Shown: in pieces, positions 48,847 through 57,757 of the stretch
How positions within the stretch are numbered: the first letter of the stretch is position 1
Layout: each line of letters opens with the position of its first letter
DNA from: Catellatospora bangladeshensis
Lineage (GTDB): Bacteria; Actinomycetota; Actinomycetes; Mycobacteriales; Micromonosporaceae
Direction: 5' to 3'
DNA: 64,000 nucleotides
Assembly: GCF_016862575.1 (NCBI RefSeq)
Contig: NZ_BONF01000008.1
Location: forward strand, 248,001 to 312,000
Program-made: the position numbers and the translations under genes
The notes under the pieces: generated by a model
Databases searched by the model: none
Told to the model about the DNA's origin: nothing
Seen by the model: only the letters and a program-made list of their open reading frames with translations

Positions 48847-48990
48847 TCACGGCAGCGCCGGCGGATGCACCTCGACGACGATACCGGCCTGCGCCGCATG
48901 CCACGGCGCGAGCACCACGGCCCCGGCGATGCCCAGCCCGGCGAGCGCGAGCAGCATCACCAGGAGCAGTTCCCGGACCGACGACTCCAC
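48847..48990 (-). CDS. Small single-pass membrane protein, 47 residues
   Basis: VESSVRELLLVMLLALAGL... with one helix (LLLVMLLALAGLGIAGAVVL) and a short outside tail APWHAAQAGIVVEVHPPALP. GTG 48990 follows GGGAGG by 6 bases, a near-perfect ribosome site, and the hydrophobic pattern argues against chance. It lies just upstream of the mycosin-like gene on the same strand (19-88 bases depending on its start), so the two are probably co-expressed and may interact at the membrane. No known family. Confidence 0.65.
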   Translation of the reverse strand: MESSVRELLLVMLLALAGLGIAGAVVLAPWHAAQAGIVVEVHPPALP

Positions 48991-49111
48991 GGCGCGCCTC
49001 CCAGCGGATGCGTGTTTCCGCACCCACAATGCCCGTTCCGTACGACATCACGCTGTCGGTTCGACGACTCGTTCCGTCCGGCGTTCGGCCGATCTCCGAT
49101 GGCACGGACCG

Positions 49112-52100
49112 TCAGTCGGTGTCCTGGGTGGGCAGTGCGGTCAGCAGCGCGGCCAGGCCCGCCGCGTCGAGCAGGTCCGCCGGGCGCACGGTGTGGTTGT
49201 CGCGTACGTAGTGGAACGCGGCGCTGACCTGGGACACCGGCACCCCCGCCAGGGCCGCCCAGGCCAGCCGGTAGGCCGCGAGCTGCACGGCGGCCGCGGT
49301 GGCCGCCGCACCGGTGGGCACCCGGCCCGTCTTCCAGTCCACCACCTCGTAACCGTCGCCCGAGCGGAACACCGCGTCCATCCGTCCACGCACGACGGTG
49401 CCACCCAGCTCGACCACGAACGGCGTCTCCACCTCGACCGGCACCCGGTCCGCCCAGACGCTCTGCTCGAAGCGCTCCTTCAGCACCGCCAGCTCCTCGT
49501 CGGGAGCGGCGTCCTCGTCGGCCGCGCCGGGCAGGTCGTCCAGGTCGAGCAGCTGGTCGGCGCCGTAGCGCTGCTCCAGCCAGTGGTGGAAGGCGGTGCC
49601 GCGGCGCGCGTACGGGTCGGGCGCGGCGGGCAGCGGGCGGCGCAGCCGCCGGGCCAGCGCCACCGGATCCTTGCGCAGCGCCACCAGCTGCGACACCGAC
49701 AGGTGGGCGGGCAGCACCACGTCGGCCCGCTGCGCGCGGCGCGTCTGCTCGGCCCGCTCGACCAGCAGCAGGTCGGCCTCCTGCCGCCAGCGCCGGGTCA
49801 CCTCGTCGTGCTCGGCGAGCGCCACCCCGCCGTCCGGGTCGTCGAGCATCGCCCGGACCAGGTCCGCAGCGCCCTCGACCTGGGCTCGGCGCGCGCCGAG
49901 CGGATCGCTGGGCCAGGTGGACACGACCTCACCGCTGGTCGGGTTGACCGCGTCGGGCTCCGGCTCGGGCGCCCACACGTCCACGTGGCCCTCGCCGGCC
50001 CGGCACACCGCGACGATCTCCTCCAGCAGCGGCGACGGGCCGCGCGGCTTGCGCACCTTGTCGCCCCACCAGTAGCCGGAGGCGAACAGCCAGGTCCGGG
50101 GACGGGTGACGGCGACGTACGCCAGGCGGCGCTCCTCGCGGGCGTCGTGCTCCTTCCAGTCCCGCTCGAAGTCGGCGACGGCGCGGCCCAGCTCCTTCTG
50201 GTCCCCGGCCCGCTGCACGTGCAGGGCGGGCAGGCCGTCGCGGTCGCCGCGCAGCGGGAACGGCAGCACGCCCAGGCCCTTGAGGTAGTGGTCACTCGCT
50301 TTGCTCGGCCCCGGCCACACGTCCTTGGTCAGCCCGGCCACGGCGACGACGTCCCACTCCAGGCCCTTGGCCGCGTGCGCGGTGAGGATCTGCACCGCGC
50401 CCTCGGCCACGTCGATCTCACCGGGGGCCAGCCCGCGCTCCTCGTCCTCGGCCGCGGCCAGGTAGGACAGGAACGCGCCCAGCGGCGCCCCGTCGGTCTC
50501 GATCGCGAACCGCGCCGCGACCTCGCCGAGGGTGTCCAGGTGGGCGCGGGCCAGGCCGACCTCACCGGCCCGCACCGCGACCTCGACGTCCAGGCCGGTG
50601 GTGCGCTCGATGTCGGCGATCAGGTCGCTCACCGGCTGGTCCAGCCGCGCCCGCAGGGCGGCCAGCTCCCGGGCGTACGCCGACAGCCGGGTGAACGCGG
50701 CGGGCGAGTACTGCTCGGCCGGGCCGAGGTCGTCCAGCGCCTCGGACAGCGCCGCGTCGTCCAGCCGGTCGGTGACGATCTCCGCGTCGGGCCCGGCGTG
50801 CTCGCGCCGCTCGTGCGCGATCGCGCGGGCGCGCCGGTGCAGCGCCACCAGATCGCGCGGCCCGATCCGCCAGCGCGCGCCGGTGAGCAGCCGCAGCAGG
50901 CTCGCCCCGTCCATCGGGTCGTTGAGCACCCGCAGCGTGCACACCACGTCGCGCACCTCGGGGGTGTCCAGCAGGCCGCCCAGGCCGACCACCTCGACCG
51001 GCAGCCCGCGGGCGCGCAGCGCGGCCTCGATCGGCGCGATCTGCGAGCGCACCCGCACCAGCACCGCCGAGGTGGGCCGCCGCTCGACCGGGATGTGCGC
51101 CGGGTTCTGGTCGTCGGCGACCTTCGCCTCGGTGCGCCAGGCGGTCACGATCTGGTCGGCGATCCAGTCCGCCTCGTCCAGGTGCGACTCCAGCAGCGCG
51201 CACTGCACGATGCCGGGCGCGTCGCTGCCCGAGGTCAGCGACACGACCCGGGCGCCCCGGTCGCGCAGCGGCGCCGAGATCGCGTTGGCCACCGACAGGA
51301 TCTCCGACCGGTTGCGGAAGCTCCGGCCGAGCTGCGCGGTCGCCGCGGGCTCGCCGTTCACGTCGGGGAACTCGGCCGGGAACCGGTCCAGGGTGCCCGC
51401 GCTGGCCCCGCGCCAGCCGTAGATGGACTGGCACGGGTCGCCCACGGCGGTGACCGGATGCCCGCGCCCGGTCGCGCCGCCCTCGACCACGGCCACGTCC
51501 CCGGCGAACAGCGCCCGCAGCAGCGTCACCTGCGCGTGGCTGGTGTCCTGGTACTCGTCGAGCAGGACCACCCGGAAGCGGTCCCGCTCGGCCGCCCCGA
51601 CCTCGGGATGGTCGCGGGCGACGCGGGCCGCGCGCGACATCTGGTCGCCGAAGTCCATCGCCTCCAGCACCTGCTTGCGCTGGTCGTACGCGCGCACCAG
51701 CGGCAGCAGCTGGAGCCGGGCGCGCTGGCGGGCCAGCAGGTCGCGCACGTCCGCGGTGACCTTCCCCGGCTTCGCGCTGAGCGTGGCGTGGAAGCGGCCG
51801 GTCCAGGCGGCCAGGCTGTCCGGGGTGACCAGGTGCTCGGCCAGCTCCCCGGCCAGCGCCAGCACCGCCGACACGACTGTGCTCGGCGCGGCCTCCACCG
51901 CCGTCATGTCCCCGGTGTACGAGCGCACCACCTCGTCGGCCAGCTGCCAGCAGGACGCCTCGGTGAGCAGCCGGGTGCTGGGCTCGTACCCGGCGCGCAG
52001 GCCGTGCTCGGTGACGATGCGCGCGGCGAAGGAGTGGTACGTCGCGATGGTCGGCTCGCCGTCCAGCCCACCCGGGATCCGGTCGCCCGCGTGCCGGCGC

Positions 52101-52399
52101 AGCTGGCCGAGGCGTACCCGCACCCGGTGCGCCAGCTCGCCCGCGGCCTTGCGGGTGAACGTCAGGCCCAGCACGTGCTCGGGGCGTACGTGCTGGTTGG
52201 CGACCAGCCACAGCACCCGGGCGGCCATCGTCTCGGTCTTGCCCGAACCCGCGCCCGCGACGACCAGCAGCGGCGCGACCGGCGCGCTGATCACGGCGGA
52301 CTGCTCGGCCGTCGGCTCCTTCAGCTCCAGCCGCGCGGCCAGCTCCTCCGGCGTCCACCGCGGACCGTCCTCGACCAGCGGCTTCGTCGTCAGCGTCAC
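49112..52399 (-). CDS. adnB: AdnB subunit of the AdnAB helicase-nuclease
   Basis: 1095 residues. Double-strand-break end-resection motor of actinobacteria. SF1A helicase: Walker A VAGAGSGKTET (residues 49-55), DEYQD in VVLLDEYQDTSHAQVTLL, motif VI YVAVTRPRTWLFASGYWWG. The C-terminal RecB-like nuclease has RMDAVFRSGDGYEVVDWKTGRVP, with the catalytic Asp and Lys of the PD-(D/E)xK core. GTG 52399 overlaps the adnA stop by 4 bases (GTGA), so subunits are made stoichiometrically. No Cys-rich staple is seen here, unlike AdnA. Size and order match the mycobacterial operon. Confidence 0.94.
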   Translation of the reverse strand: MTLTTKPLVEDGPRWTPEELAARLELKEPTAEQSAVISAPVAPLLVVAGAGSGKTETMAARVLWLVANQHVRPEHVLGLTFTRKAAGELAHRVRVRLGQLRRHAGDRIPGGLDGEPTIATYHSFAARIVTEHGLRAGYEPSTRLLTEASCWQLADEVVRSYTGDMTAVEAAPSTVVSAVLALAGELAEHLVTPDSLAAWTGRFHATLSAKPGKVTADVRDLLARQRARLQLLPLVRAYDQRKQVLEAMDFGDQMSRAARVARDHPEVGAAERDRFRVVLLDEYQDTSHAQVTLLRALFAGDVAVVEGGATGRGHPVTAVGDPCQSIYGWRGASAGTLDRFPAEFPDVNGEPAATAQLGRSFRNRSEILSVANAISAPLRDRGARVVSLTSGSDAPGIVQCALLESHLDEADWIADQIVTAWRTEAKVADDQNPAHIPVERRPTSAVLVRVRSQIAPIEAALRARGLPVEVVGLGGLLDTPEVRDVVCTLRVLNDPMDGASLLRLLTGARWRIGPRDLVALHRRARAIAHERREHAGPDAEIVTDRLDDAALSEALDDLGPAEQYSPAAFTRLSAYARELAALRARLDQPVSDLIADIERTTGLDVEVAVRAGEVGLARAHLDTLGEVAARFAIETDGAPLGAFLSYLAAAEDEERGLAPGEIDVAEGAVQILTAHAAKGLEWDVVAVAGLTKDVWPGPSKASDHYLKGLGVLPFPLRGDRDGLPALHVQRAGDQKELGRAVADFERDWKEHDAREERRLAYVAVTRPRTWLFASGYWWGDKVRKPRGPSPLLEEIVAVCRAGEGHVDVWAPEPEPDAVNPTSGEVVSTWPSDPLGARRAQVEGAADLVRAMLDDPDGGVALAEHDEVTRRWRQEADLLLVERAEQTRRAQRADVVLPAHLSVSQLVALRKDPVALARRLRRPLPAAPDPYARRGTAFHHWLEQRYGADQLLDLDDLPGAADEDAAPDEELAVLKERFEQSVWADRVPVEVETPFVVELGGTVVRGRMDAVFRSGDGYEVVDWKTGRVPTGAAATAAAVQLAAYRLAWAALAGVPVSQVSAAFHYVRDNHTVRPADLLDAAGLAALLTALPTQDTD

Positions 52400-55300
52400 G
52401 GTTCGACCACCTGGCGGCCCTTGCCGGAGACCGGGCAGCTGCTCTTCACCGGGCACATCCGGCACTTGTCGTTGATCTTCGCGACGAACGTGGACGCCGC
52501 CATGGTCGCCGCGGTGCGGTGCACCATCGCGTGCGCCCACTGCGGATCCTCCGCGCCGCCGATCGCGTCCTGCACCTGCTCCTTGGCGTCCTTGTGGGTC
52601 GTCCCAAGCTGCACCAGCGCCGCCCCGCCGGACTCGTCGCCCTCCGGGAACGCGCCCGCCTCCACGGCCACCTGGTATGCCCCCAGCTGCGGGTGCTCGG
52701 GCAGCTCCTCGCGGGTGGCGGTGGTGGTCTTGCCGGTCTTCAGGTCGATCACCACGAGCCGGCCCTGCTCGTCGACCTCCAGCCGGTCCACCCGGCCCAC
52801 CAGGTCGATCGGCGGCTCGGCGTCCAGCCGTACGGTGAACTCGCGCTCGATCGCGACCAGGCGGCGCGGGTTCTCGGCCAGCCAGCGGGTCAGCTTGCCC
52901 AGCATCTCCTGTGACCGGTCCCGCTCCCGGCCCGCCAGCCAGGCGGCGGCCAGCTCGATCGCGTCGAAGCGCGCGGCGACGTACTCCACCAGCACCGACG
53001 GGTCGGTCATCGCCTCGTCGGCCAGCATCGCCGCGGCGTGCACCAGATTGCCCACGCCCTGCGCGCTGGACGAGGCGGGCGCGCCGCCGTGCCGCTCCAG
53101 CAGCCAGCGCAGGCCGCAGCGCAGCGCGCTCTCCATGGTGGACGGGGTGACCCGCACCGGCTCGTCCGGGCCGTGCAGCGGGCCGTCGTCGGACAGCTCC
53201 GGCAGCCCCCACCAGCTGTCCGGGTGCGCGCCGGGCACCCCGGCGGCGGCCAGCCGGGCCAGCTCCCGGGCCGCCGCGTGCCGCCGGGCCGGATCCGGTC
53301 CCGCCACGGCGGTGCGCAGCTCGGCGACCAGCGCGGGCAGCGTCAGCGCCCGCGGCGGCCGGGCCAGCTCCAGCTCGGCGACCTCGTCCTCGTCCACCTT
53401 GACCGGCGGCGCCAGCTCGAACAGGAAGCGGCTGGGCCGGTCCTCGCCGTCCGCGCCGCCGACCGCGCCCGAGTCGACCGCGGTGACCACCAGCCGCCGC
53501 CGGGCCCGGGTCGCCGCCACGTAGAACAGCCGCCGCTCCTCGTGCAGCAGCGCCGCGGTCTGCGCCACCCGCTGTGCCCGGTCGCCGGTGAACGCGCGCT
53601 GCGCCACCTCGTCGACGAGCTGCTCCGAGCCGAGCAGGCTGCCGCGCAGCCGCAGGTCCGGCCAGACGCCCTCCTGCACCCCGGCCACCACGACCACGTC
53701 CCACTCCAGGCCCTTGGCCGCGTGCGCGGTGAGCAGCCGCACCGCCTCGCCCCGGTCGCCGCTGGCGGCCAGCGAGTCGGCGGGCAGCTGCTGGTCGGCG
53801 ACGTGCTCCAGGAACGTGTCGATCCGCGCGCCGGGCAGCCGGTCGGTGAACCGGGCGGCCGCGTCGAACAGCACCATGATCGCGTCCAGGTCGCGGTCGG
53901 CGGTCTCGGCGCGGCGCTGCTGGTCCAGCCCCAGCGCGGGCGCGGTGGCCAGCGCCGCCCAGCGCTCGGCCAGGCCCGCGGCACGCCATACGGCCCACAG
54001 CACCTCCTCGGCGGTGGCCCGCGGGCGCGCCGCCGCCTCCCGCCCGGTGGCCAGCAGCTTCGCGATCCGGGTCGCGGGTTCGGCCCAGCGCCGGTCCAGC
54101 GCGGCCAGCTCCGCCGGGTCGCGCAGCGCCTCCACCAGCAGCTCGCCCGAGCCGCGCGGGTCGCCGCCGGCCATCGCCAGCGCGCGCAGGCCCTGGCGCA
54201 GCCGCCGCTCGGCCATCGGGTCGGCCCCGCCCAGCGGCGAGTGCAGCAGCGCGACCGCCGCCTCCTCGGTGAGCTGGTCCGGCCGCAGCGCGCAGCGCAG
54301 CAGCAGGAGCAGCGGTTTCACCGCCGGCTGCTGGTGCAGCGGCAGGTCCTCGGCCAGCACCTTGGTCGGCACGCCCGCCTGGCGCAGCGCCCGCTCGTAC
54401 GCCGGGAGCTGCGCGTTCGTGGAGCGCATGATGACCGCCATGCGCGACCAGGGCACCCCGTCCACCAGGTGCGACCGGCGCAGCCGGTGGGCCACGAACG
54501 CGGCCTCGCTGACCCGGCTGCGCAGCGCCACCACCTCGACGCCGACGTCGGGATCGTCGACCTCCTCGGCGGCGACCGCCGCGTCGAGCACGGCCGTGGC
54601 GAGCAGCGGAACCGTGTCGGGATCGGGCTCGCGAGGCGCGGGCACGAGCGGCAGGTGGCTCGGCAGCCGCCGGGCGACGCGTGCGGTGGCCTTCCGGATG
54701 GCGGGCGCGGCCCGGTGGGCGGTGGCCAGCAGCACCTGCCCGGCGCCGGGGAACAGCTCGCCGAAGGTGCGCACGATCTCCGGGTCGGCGCCCCGGAACG
54801 CGTAGGTCGACGAGTCCGGGTCGGCGAAGGCCACCAGCGGCAGCCCCTGCGCGATCAGCTGGAGCAGCTCCACCTGCGCCGGGTCGGTGTCGGCCAGCTC
54901 GTCGACGTAGACCGCCGACAGCCGGGAGCGTTCGGCGGCCAGCAGCTCCGGGTCGCGGCGCAGCGTCGCGGTGGCGGCCCGGACCAGCTCGGCGTGGTCG
55001 TAGCCGGCCGAGCCGCGGGTGCTCGCGTCGCGCAGCGCCATCGTCTGCTCGTACTCGTGCAGGAAACGTGCGGCGGCCTGCCAGTCGTCGCGCCGCTGCC
55101 AGAGCGGGTCCTCGGGGCCGATGCCGCGCTCGGCGGCCCGCAGCAGCAGGTCGCGCAGCTGCTCGGCGAAGGCGCGGGTGCCCAGGGCGGGCTGCAGCCG
55201 CGCGGGCCAGGCGGCGTCCTCGCCGGGCAGCAGCTCGCGGATGACGAGGTCCTGCTCCGGGCCGGACAGCAGGCGCGGGGACGGGTCGCCCAGCAGCGCG

Positions 55301-55692
55301 GCCGAGCGGCGCAGCAGGCCGAAGGCGTACGCCGGAAAGGTCCTGACCAGCGGCTCGTGGCCGACACCGCGCGCGATGCGGGACTCGATGCGGCGGCGCA
55401 GCGACTGCGAACCGCGCCGGCCGAAGGTCAGCACCAGGATGCGCTGCGGGTCGGTGCCCTCGGCCACCCGCCGTGCGACCGCCTCGACCAGGGTCGTCGT
55501 CTTGCCCGTGCCCGGCCCGCCACGCACCAGCAGCGCACCGGCCTCGTGCTCGATGGCCCGGAGCTGGGCCGGATCGGCATGCAGCGGCGGCCGGTCGGGG
55601 CCGCCGGCCCGGACCAGCCGCCAGTTCCGCTGCGCGCCGCTGCTCACGCCGAACATTCCAGCACGCCGGGGCGACACCGCCCCACTAGCCAT
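52396..55692 (-). CDS. adnA: AdnA subunit of the AdnAB helicase-nuclease
   Basis: 1098 residues. Walker A LLVRGGPGTGKTTTLVE (residues 58-65), a divergent Walker B YVDELADTDPAQVELL, motif VI YVAATRARRRLVVTAV. The C-terminal nuclease shows RVDRLEVDEQGRLVVIDLKTGK, and a four-cysteine pattern (ALRCGLRW ... KCRMCPVKSSC) resembling the iron-sulfur staple of AddB-type nucleases. ATG 55692 is chosen because upstream codons look non-coding; ATG 55656 is an alternative. First gene of the adnAB operon, diverging from a sigma-factor gene across element B2. Confidence 0.94.
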   Translation of the reverse strand: MASGAVSPRRAGMFGVSSGAQRNWRLVRAGGPDRPPLHADPAQLRAIEHEAGALLVRGGPGTGKTTTLVEAVARRVAEGTDPQRILVLTFGRRGSQSLRRRIESRIARGVGHEPLVRTFPAYAFGLLRRSAALLGDPSPRLLSGPEQDLVIRELLPGEDAAWPARLQPALGTRAFAEQLRDLLLRAAERGIGPEDPLWQRRDDWQAAARFLHEYEQTMALRDASTRGSAGYDHAELVRAATATLRRDPELLAAERSRLSAVYVDELADTDPAQVELLQLIAQGLPLVAFADPDSSTYAFRGADPEIVRTFGELFPGAGQVLLATAHRAAPAIRKATARVARRLPSHLPLVPAPREPDPDTVPLLATAVLDAAVAAEEVDDPDVGVEVVALRSRVSEAAFVAHRLRRSHLVDGVPWSRMAVIMRSTNAQLPAYERALRQAGVPTKVLAEDLPLHQQPAVKPLLLLLRCALRPDQLTEEAAVALLHSPLGGADPMAERRLRQGLRALAMAGGDPRGSGELLVEALRDPAELAALDRRWAEPATRIAKLLATGREAAARPRATAEEVLWAVWRAAGLAERWAALATAPALGLDQQRRAETADRDLDAIMVLFDAAARFTDRLPGARIDTFLEHVADQQLPADSLAASGDRGEAVRLLTAHAAKGLEWDVVVVAGVQEGVWPDLRLRGSLLGSEQLVDEVAQRAFTGDRAQRVAQTAALLHEERRLFYVAATRARRRLVVTAVDSGAVGGADGEDRPSRFLFELAPPVKVDEDEVAELELARPPRALTLPALVAELRTAVAGPDPARRHAAARELARLAAAGVPGAHPDSWWGLPELSDDGPLHGPDEPVRVTPSTMESALRCGLRWLLERHGGAPASSSAQGVGNLVHAAAMLADEAMTDPSVLVEYVAARFDAIELAAAWLAGRERDRSQEMLGKLTRWLAENPRRLVAIEREFTVRLDAEPPIDLVGRVDRLEVDEQGRLVVIDLKTGKTTTATREELPEHPQLGAYQVAVEAGAFPEGDESGGAALVQLGTTHKDAKEQVQDAIGGAEDPQWAHAMVHRTAATMAASTFVAKINDKCRMCPVKSSCPVSGKGRQVVEP

Positions 55693-55733
55693 GCGTCCCC
55701 CGTGACCCCCACCGCCCCGCCCCCGGTGGGGAT

Positions 55734-55794
55734 GATCGCCGTTTCGTGTCACAAAGTGGGGTGTGGCCGCAGGTTTCGACACGAGACACCGATC
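55734..55794. repeat. 61-nt palindromic element B, copy 2
   Basis: 17-base arms with 14 pairing positions (55734-55750 with 55778-55794) around a 27-nt centre. Centre and arm lengths are identical to copy 1 (36891-36951), and GCCGCAGGTTT is conserved in the centre. It lies in the adnA/sigma-factor divergent gap, 42 bases beyond the adnA start. Confidence 0.85.
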
Positions 55795-55888
55795 TTCGGC
55801 CCGACCAGACACCCGTCCGCGCCCCGGCGATACAACCCGCCGCGCGCCCGGACCCGTCCAAGGGCAAACACCTACCACGGGGCGGGCG

Positions 55889-56419
55889 ATGGCATCGAAG
55901 AACGAGCAACGGGACGCGGAGTACACCGAGTTCGTGTCGGCGCAGCTGACGTCGCTGCGCCGGACGGCCTTCCTGCTCTGCGGCGACACGCACCGGGCCG
56001 ACGACCTGGTCCAGCAGGCGATCACGAAGCTCTACGTGCGCTGGCACCGCACGCGCGACGTGGTCCACCTCGACCGGTACGTGCGCACCATGCTCGTCCG
56101 CGAGTTCCTGGACGAGCGCCGCCTGTCCTGGGCGAAGGTGCGGCTGTTCGGGCACACGCCCGACGAGCGCCGCCAGCCCGAGCCCAACACCGACCTGCGG
56201 CTGGTCGTCCGCGCCGCGCTGGAACAGGTCCCCCGCCGCCAGCGGGCCGTCCTGGTCCTGCGCTTCCTGTGCGACCTGCCCGTGGACGAGGTGGCCCAAC
56301 TGCTGGGGTGCTCCCCCGGCACGGTCAAGAGCCAGACCTCGCACGGTCTGGCCGCGCTGCGCCGCCACCTCGGCGGGGCGGCCGACTTTCCCCTGACGAC
56401 AGCAGCCAGGAGTCACTGA
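55889..56419 (+). CDS. SigE-family ECF RNA polymerase sigma factor
   Basis: 176 residues. Region 2 reads YTEFVSAQLTSLRRTAFLLCGDTHRADDLVQQAITKLYVRW (core-binding and -10 recognition); region 4 is LEQVPRRQRAVLVLRFLCDLPVDEVAQLLGCSPGTVKSQTSHGLAAL (helix-turn-helix for -35). The size and MASKNEQRDAEYTEFVSAQ start match the actinobacterial 'SigE family' (ECF41-unrelated, short) proteins. ATG 55889. The next gene begins 2 bases after its stop and encodes a membrane protein with extracellular repeats, the likely regulator or sensor. Confidence 0.92.
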   Translation: MASKNEQRDAEYTEFVSAQLTSLRRTAFLLCGDTHRADDLVQQAITKLYVRWHRTRDVVHLDRYVRTMLVREFLDERRLSWAKVRLFGHTPDERRQPEPNTDLRLVVRAALEQVPRRQRAVLVLRFLCDLPVDEVAQLLGCSPGTVKSQTSHGLAALRRHLGGAADFPLTTAARSH

Positions 56420-56421
56420 AT

Positions 56422-57681
56422 ATGAACGACGAGGAGTACGGGCACCGCATCCTGCGGCCGCTCGACGAGGAGCCGGACGCGCCGTCCCGGGTGGACGTGA
56501 CCGCTGCCGTGGTCGCGGGCACCCGCCACCGGCGCCGGCGGCGGCTGGCCGTCACCGCCGCCGCGGCGGCCGTGGGGCTGGCCGCCGCGAGCATCCCGGT
56601 GGTGCTCAGCCAGGCCGCCGAGGTGACGCCGGACGCGGCCGGGCGGCCGAGCGCGTCGGCCAGGCCCAGCAGCTCGCCCAAGCCGAAGTACGACCGCACG
56701 GTGAGCGTGTCGTTCCCGACCTCCTGCACCGGCGAGGCGCTGCCGGTGCCCGGCGGCGGGCAGAGCCACGCCAGCGCCCTGGACCCCACCGGCCGGTACG
56801 CCACCTACCGCACCTACTCGGCGGGCCGGCAGCCGATCATCTGGCACGACGGCGTGGTGACGAAGGTCGGCGAGCCGGGCGACGACGACAGCCTGGGCAG
56901 CATCAACTCCAACGGCGTCGCCGTCGGCCAGGTGTGGGGCAACGGCGGCCCCAGCGCGGTGGTCGCGGTCGGCAAGAGCTCGAAGGTGCTGCCCGGCGGC
57001 AAGGGCCGGGACGCCCGCGCCATCAACGAGTTCGGTGTCATCGTCGGCGGCAGCGCGGACGAGAACGCCCCGGTGCGCTGGGACTCGGCGACGTCGCAGC
57101 CGACGAAGCTGCCCCTGCCCAAGGGCGTCAAGCGCGGTCATGCGTATGACGTCGACTCCGACGGCATCGTCGTCGGCTACGTCGAGCTGCCCGGCGAGGC
57201 CACCGACGACATGAAGGCGGCCGGGGTACGCGCCGAGCGCGTGGCCTACCTGTGGCCGGCCAAGGGGCCGGGCCGGGTGCTGGAGCGCCCGGTGCTGCCC
57301 GGCGGCGTACCGGCCGACTACTACGACGCCCGCGGGATCAGCAACGGCTGGGTGGTCGGCTACGCGTCGTCGGCGAAGGCCGTCGGTACGCCCGTCGGCG
57401 TGCGCTGGGACCTGGTCACCGGCAAGGCGGAGGTGCTGCCCGAGCTGGAGTGGAGCAACGGCGTCAACGCGCACGGCTGGGTCGCCGGGATGGGCAGGGA
57501 CCAGCACGCGGTGCTCACCGACGGCACCCGCACCGTGCGGCTGCCCGACGTGTTCCCGTTCCCGGAGCACGGCATGAACTTCGCGCAGGCGGTCAGCGAC
57601 GACGGCCGCACCGTGGTCGGCAACGCCGACGACGGCACCCGCGACGGCCTCCAGCAGGCGGTGCTCTGGCGCTGCTCCTGA
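56422..57681 (+). CDS. Membrane protein with extracellular HAF-like repeats, probable sigma-factor partner
   Basis: 419 residues. A short acidic cytoplasmic N-terminus (MNDEEYGHRILRPLDEEPD) is followed by a basic stop and one helix (RRRRRLAVTAAAAAVGLAAASIPVVL), then a Ser/Pro linker and about 300 residues of repeats of the type GRYATYRTYSAGRQPIIWHDG, NSNGVAVGQVWG, NEFGVIVGGSA, SDGIVVGYVE, SNGWVVGYAS, DDGRTVVGNAD. These are the HAF (extracellular repeat) motif and likely form a propeller. CAGGAG sits 9 bases before the ATG, which follows the sigma stop by 2 bases. The cytoplasmic part is short for a zinc anti-sigma domain, so the mechanism is unclear. Confidence 0.8.
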   Translation: MNDEEYGHRILRPLDEEPDAPSRVDVTAAVVAGTRHRRRRRLAVTAAAAAVGLAAASIPVVLSQAAEVTPDAAGRPSASARPSSSPKPKYDRTVSVSFPTSCTGEALPVPGGGQSHASALDPTGRYATYRTYSAGRQPIIWHDGVVTKVGEPGDDDSLGSINSNGVAVGQVWGNGGPSAVVAVGKSSKVLPGGKGRDARAINEFGVIVGGSADENAPVRWDSATSQPTKLPLPKGVKRGHAYDVDSDGIVVGYVELPGEATDDMKAAGVRAERVAYLWPAKGPGRVLERPVLPGGVPADYYDARGISNGWVVGYASSAKAVGTPVGVRWDLVTGKAEVLPELEWSNGVNAHGWVAGMGRDQHAVLTDGTRTVRLPDVFPFPEHGMNFAQAVSDDGRTVVGNADDGTRDGLQQAVLWRCS

Positions 57682-57699
57682 GCCGTACCCCCGGAAGAA

Positions 57700-57743
57700 C
57701 GAAGCTCCCGCCACGCTGTGTCGACAGCATGGCGGGAGCTTCG
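57700..57743. terminator. Bidirectional terminator between HAF and LamG/PKD genes
   Basis: A 14-bp stem (CGAAGCTCCCGCCA, 57700-57713 with 57730-57743) plus inner GCTGT/ACAGC. The first 13 bases of the stem are identical to the terminator at 36980-37019. Confidence 0.88.
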
Positions 57744-57757
57744 CCGTGTGACGGGGT

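Noticed and set aside
48929-53524. A 1531-codon plus-strand open frame across adnB and adnA
   Set aside because: It is the GC-driven shadow of the AdnAB genes: low-complexity Arg/Gly/Ala/His translation with no domain.
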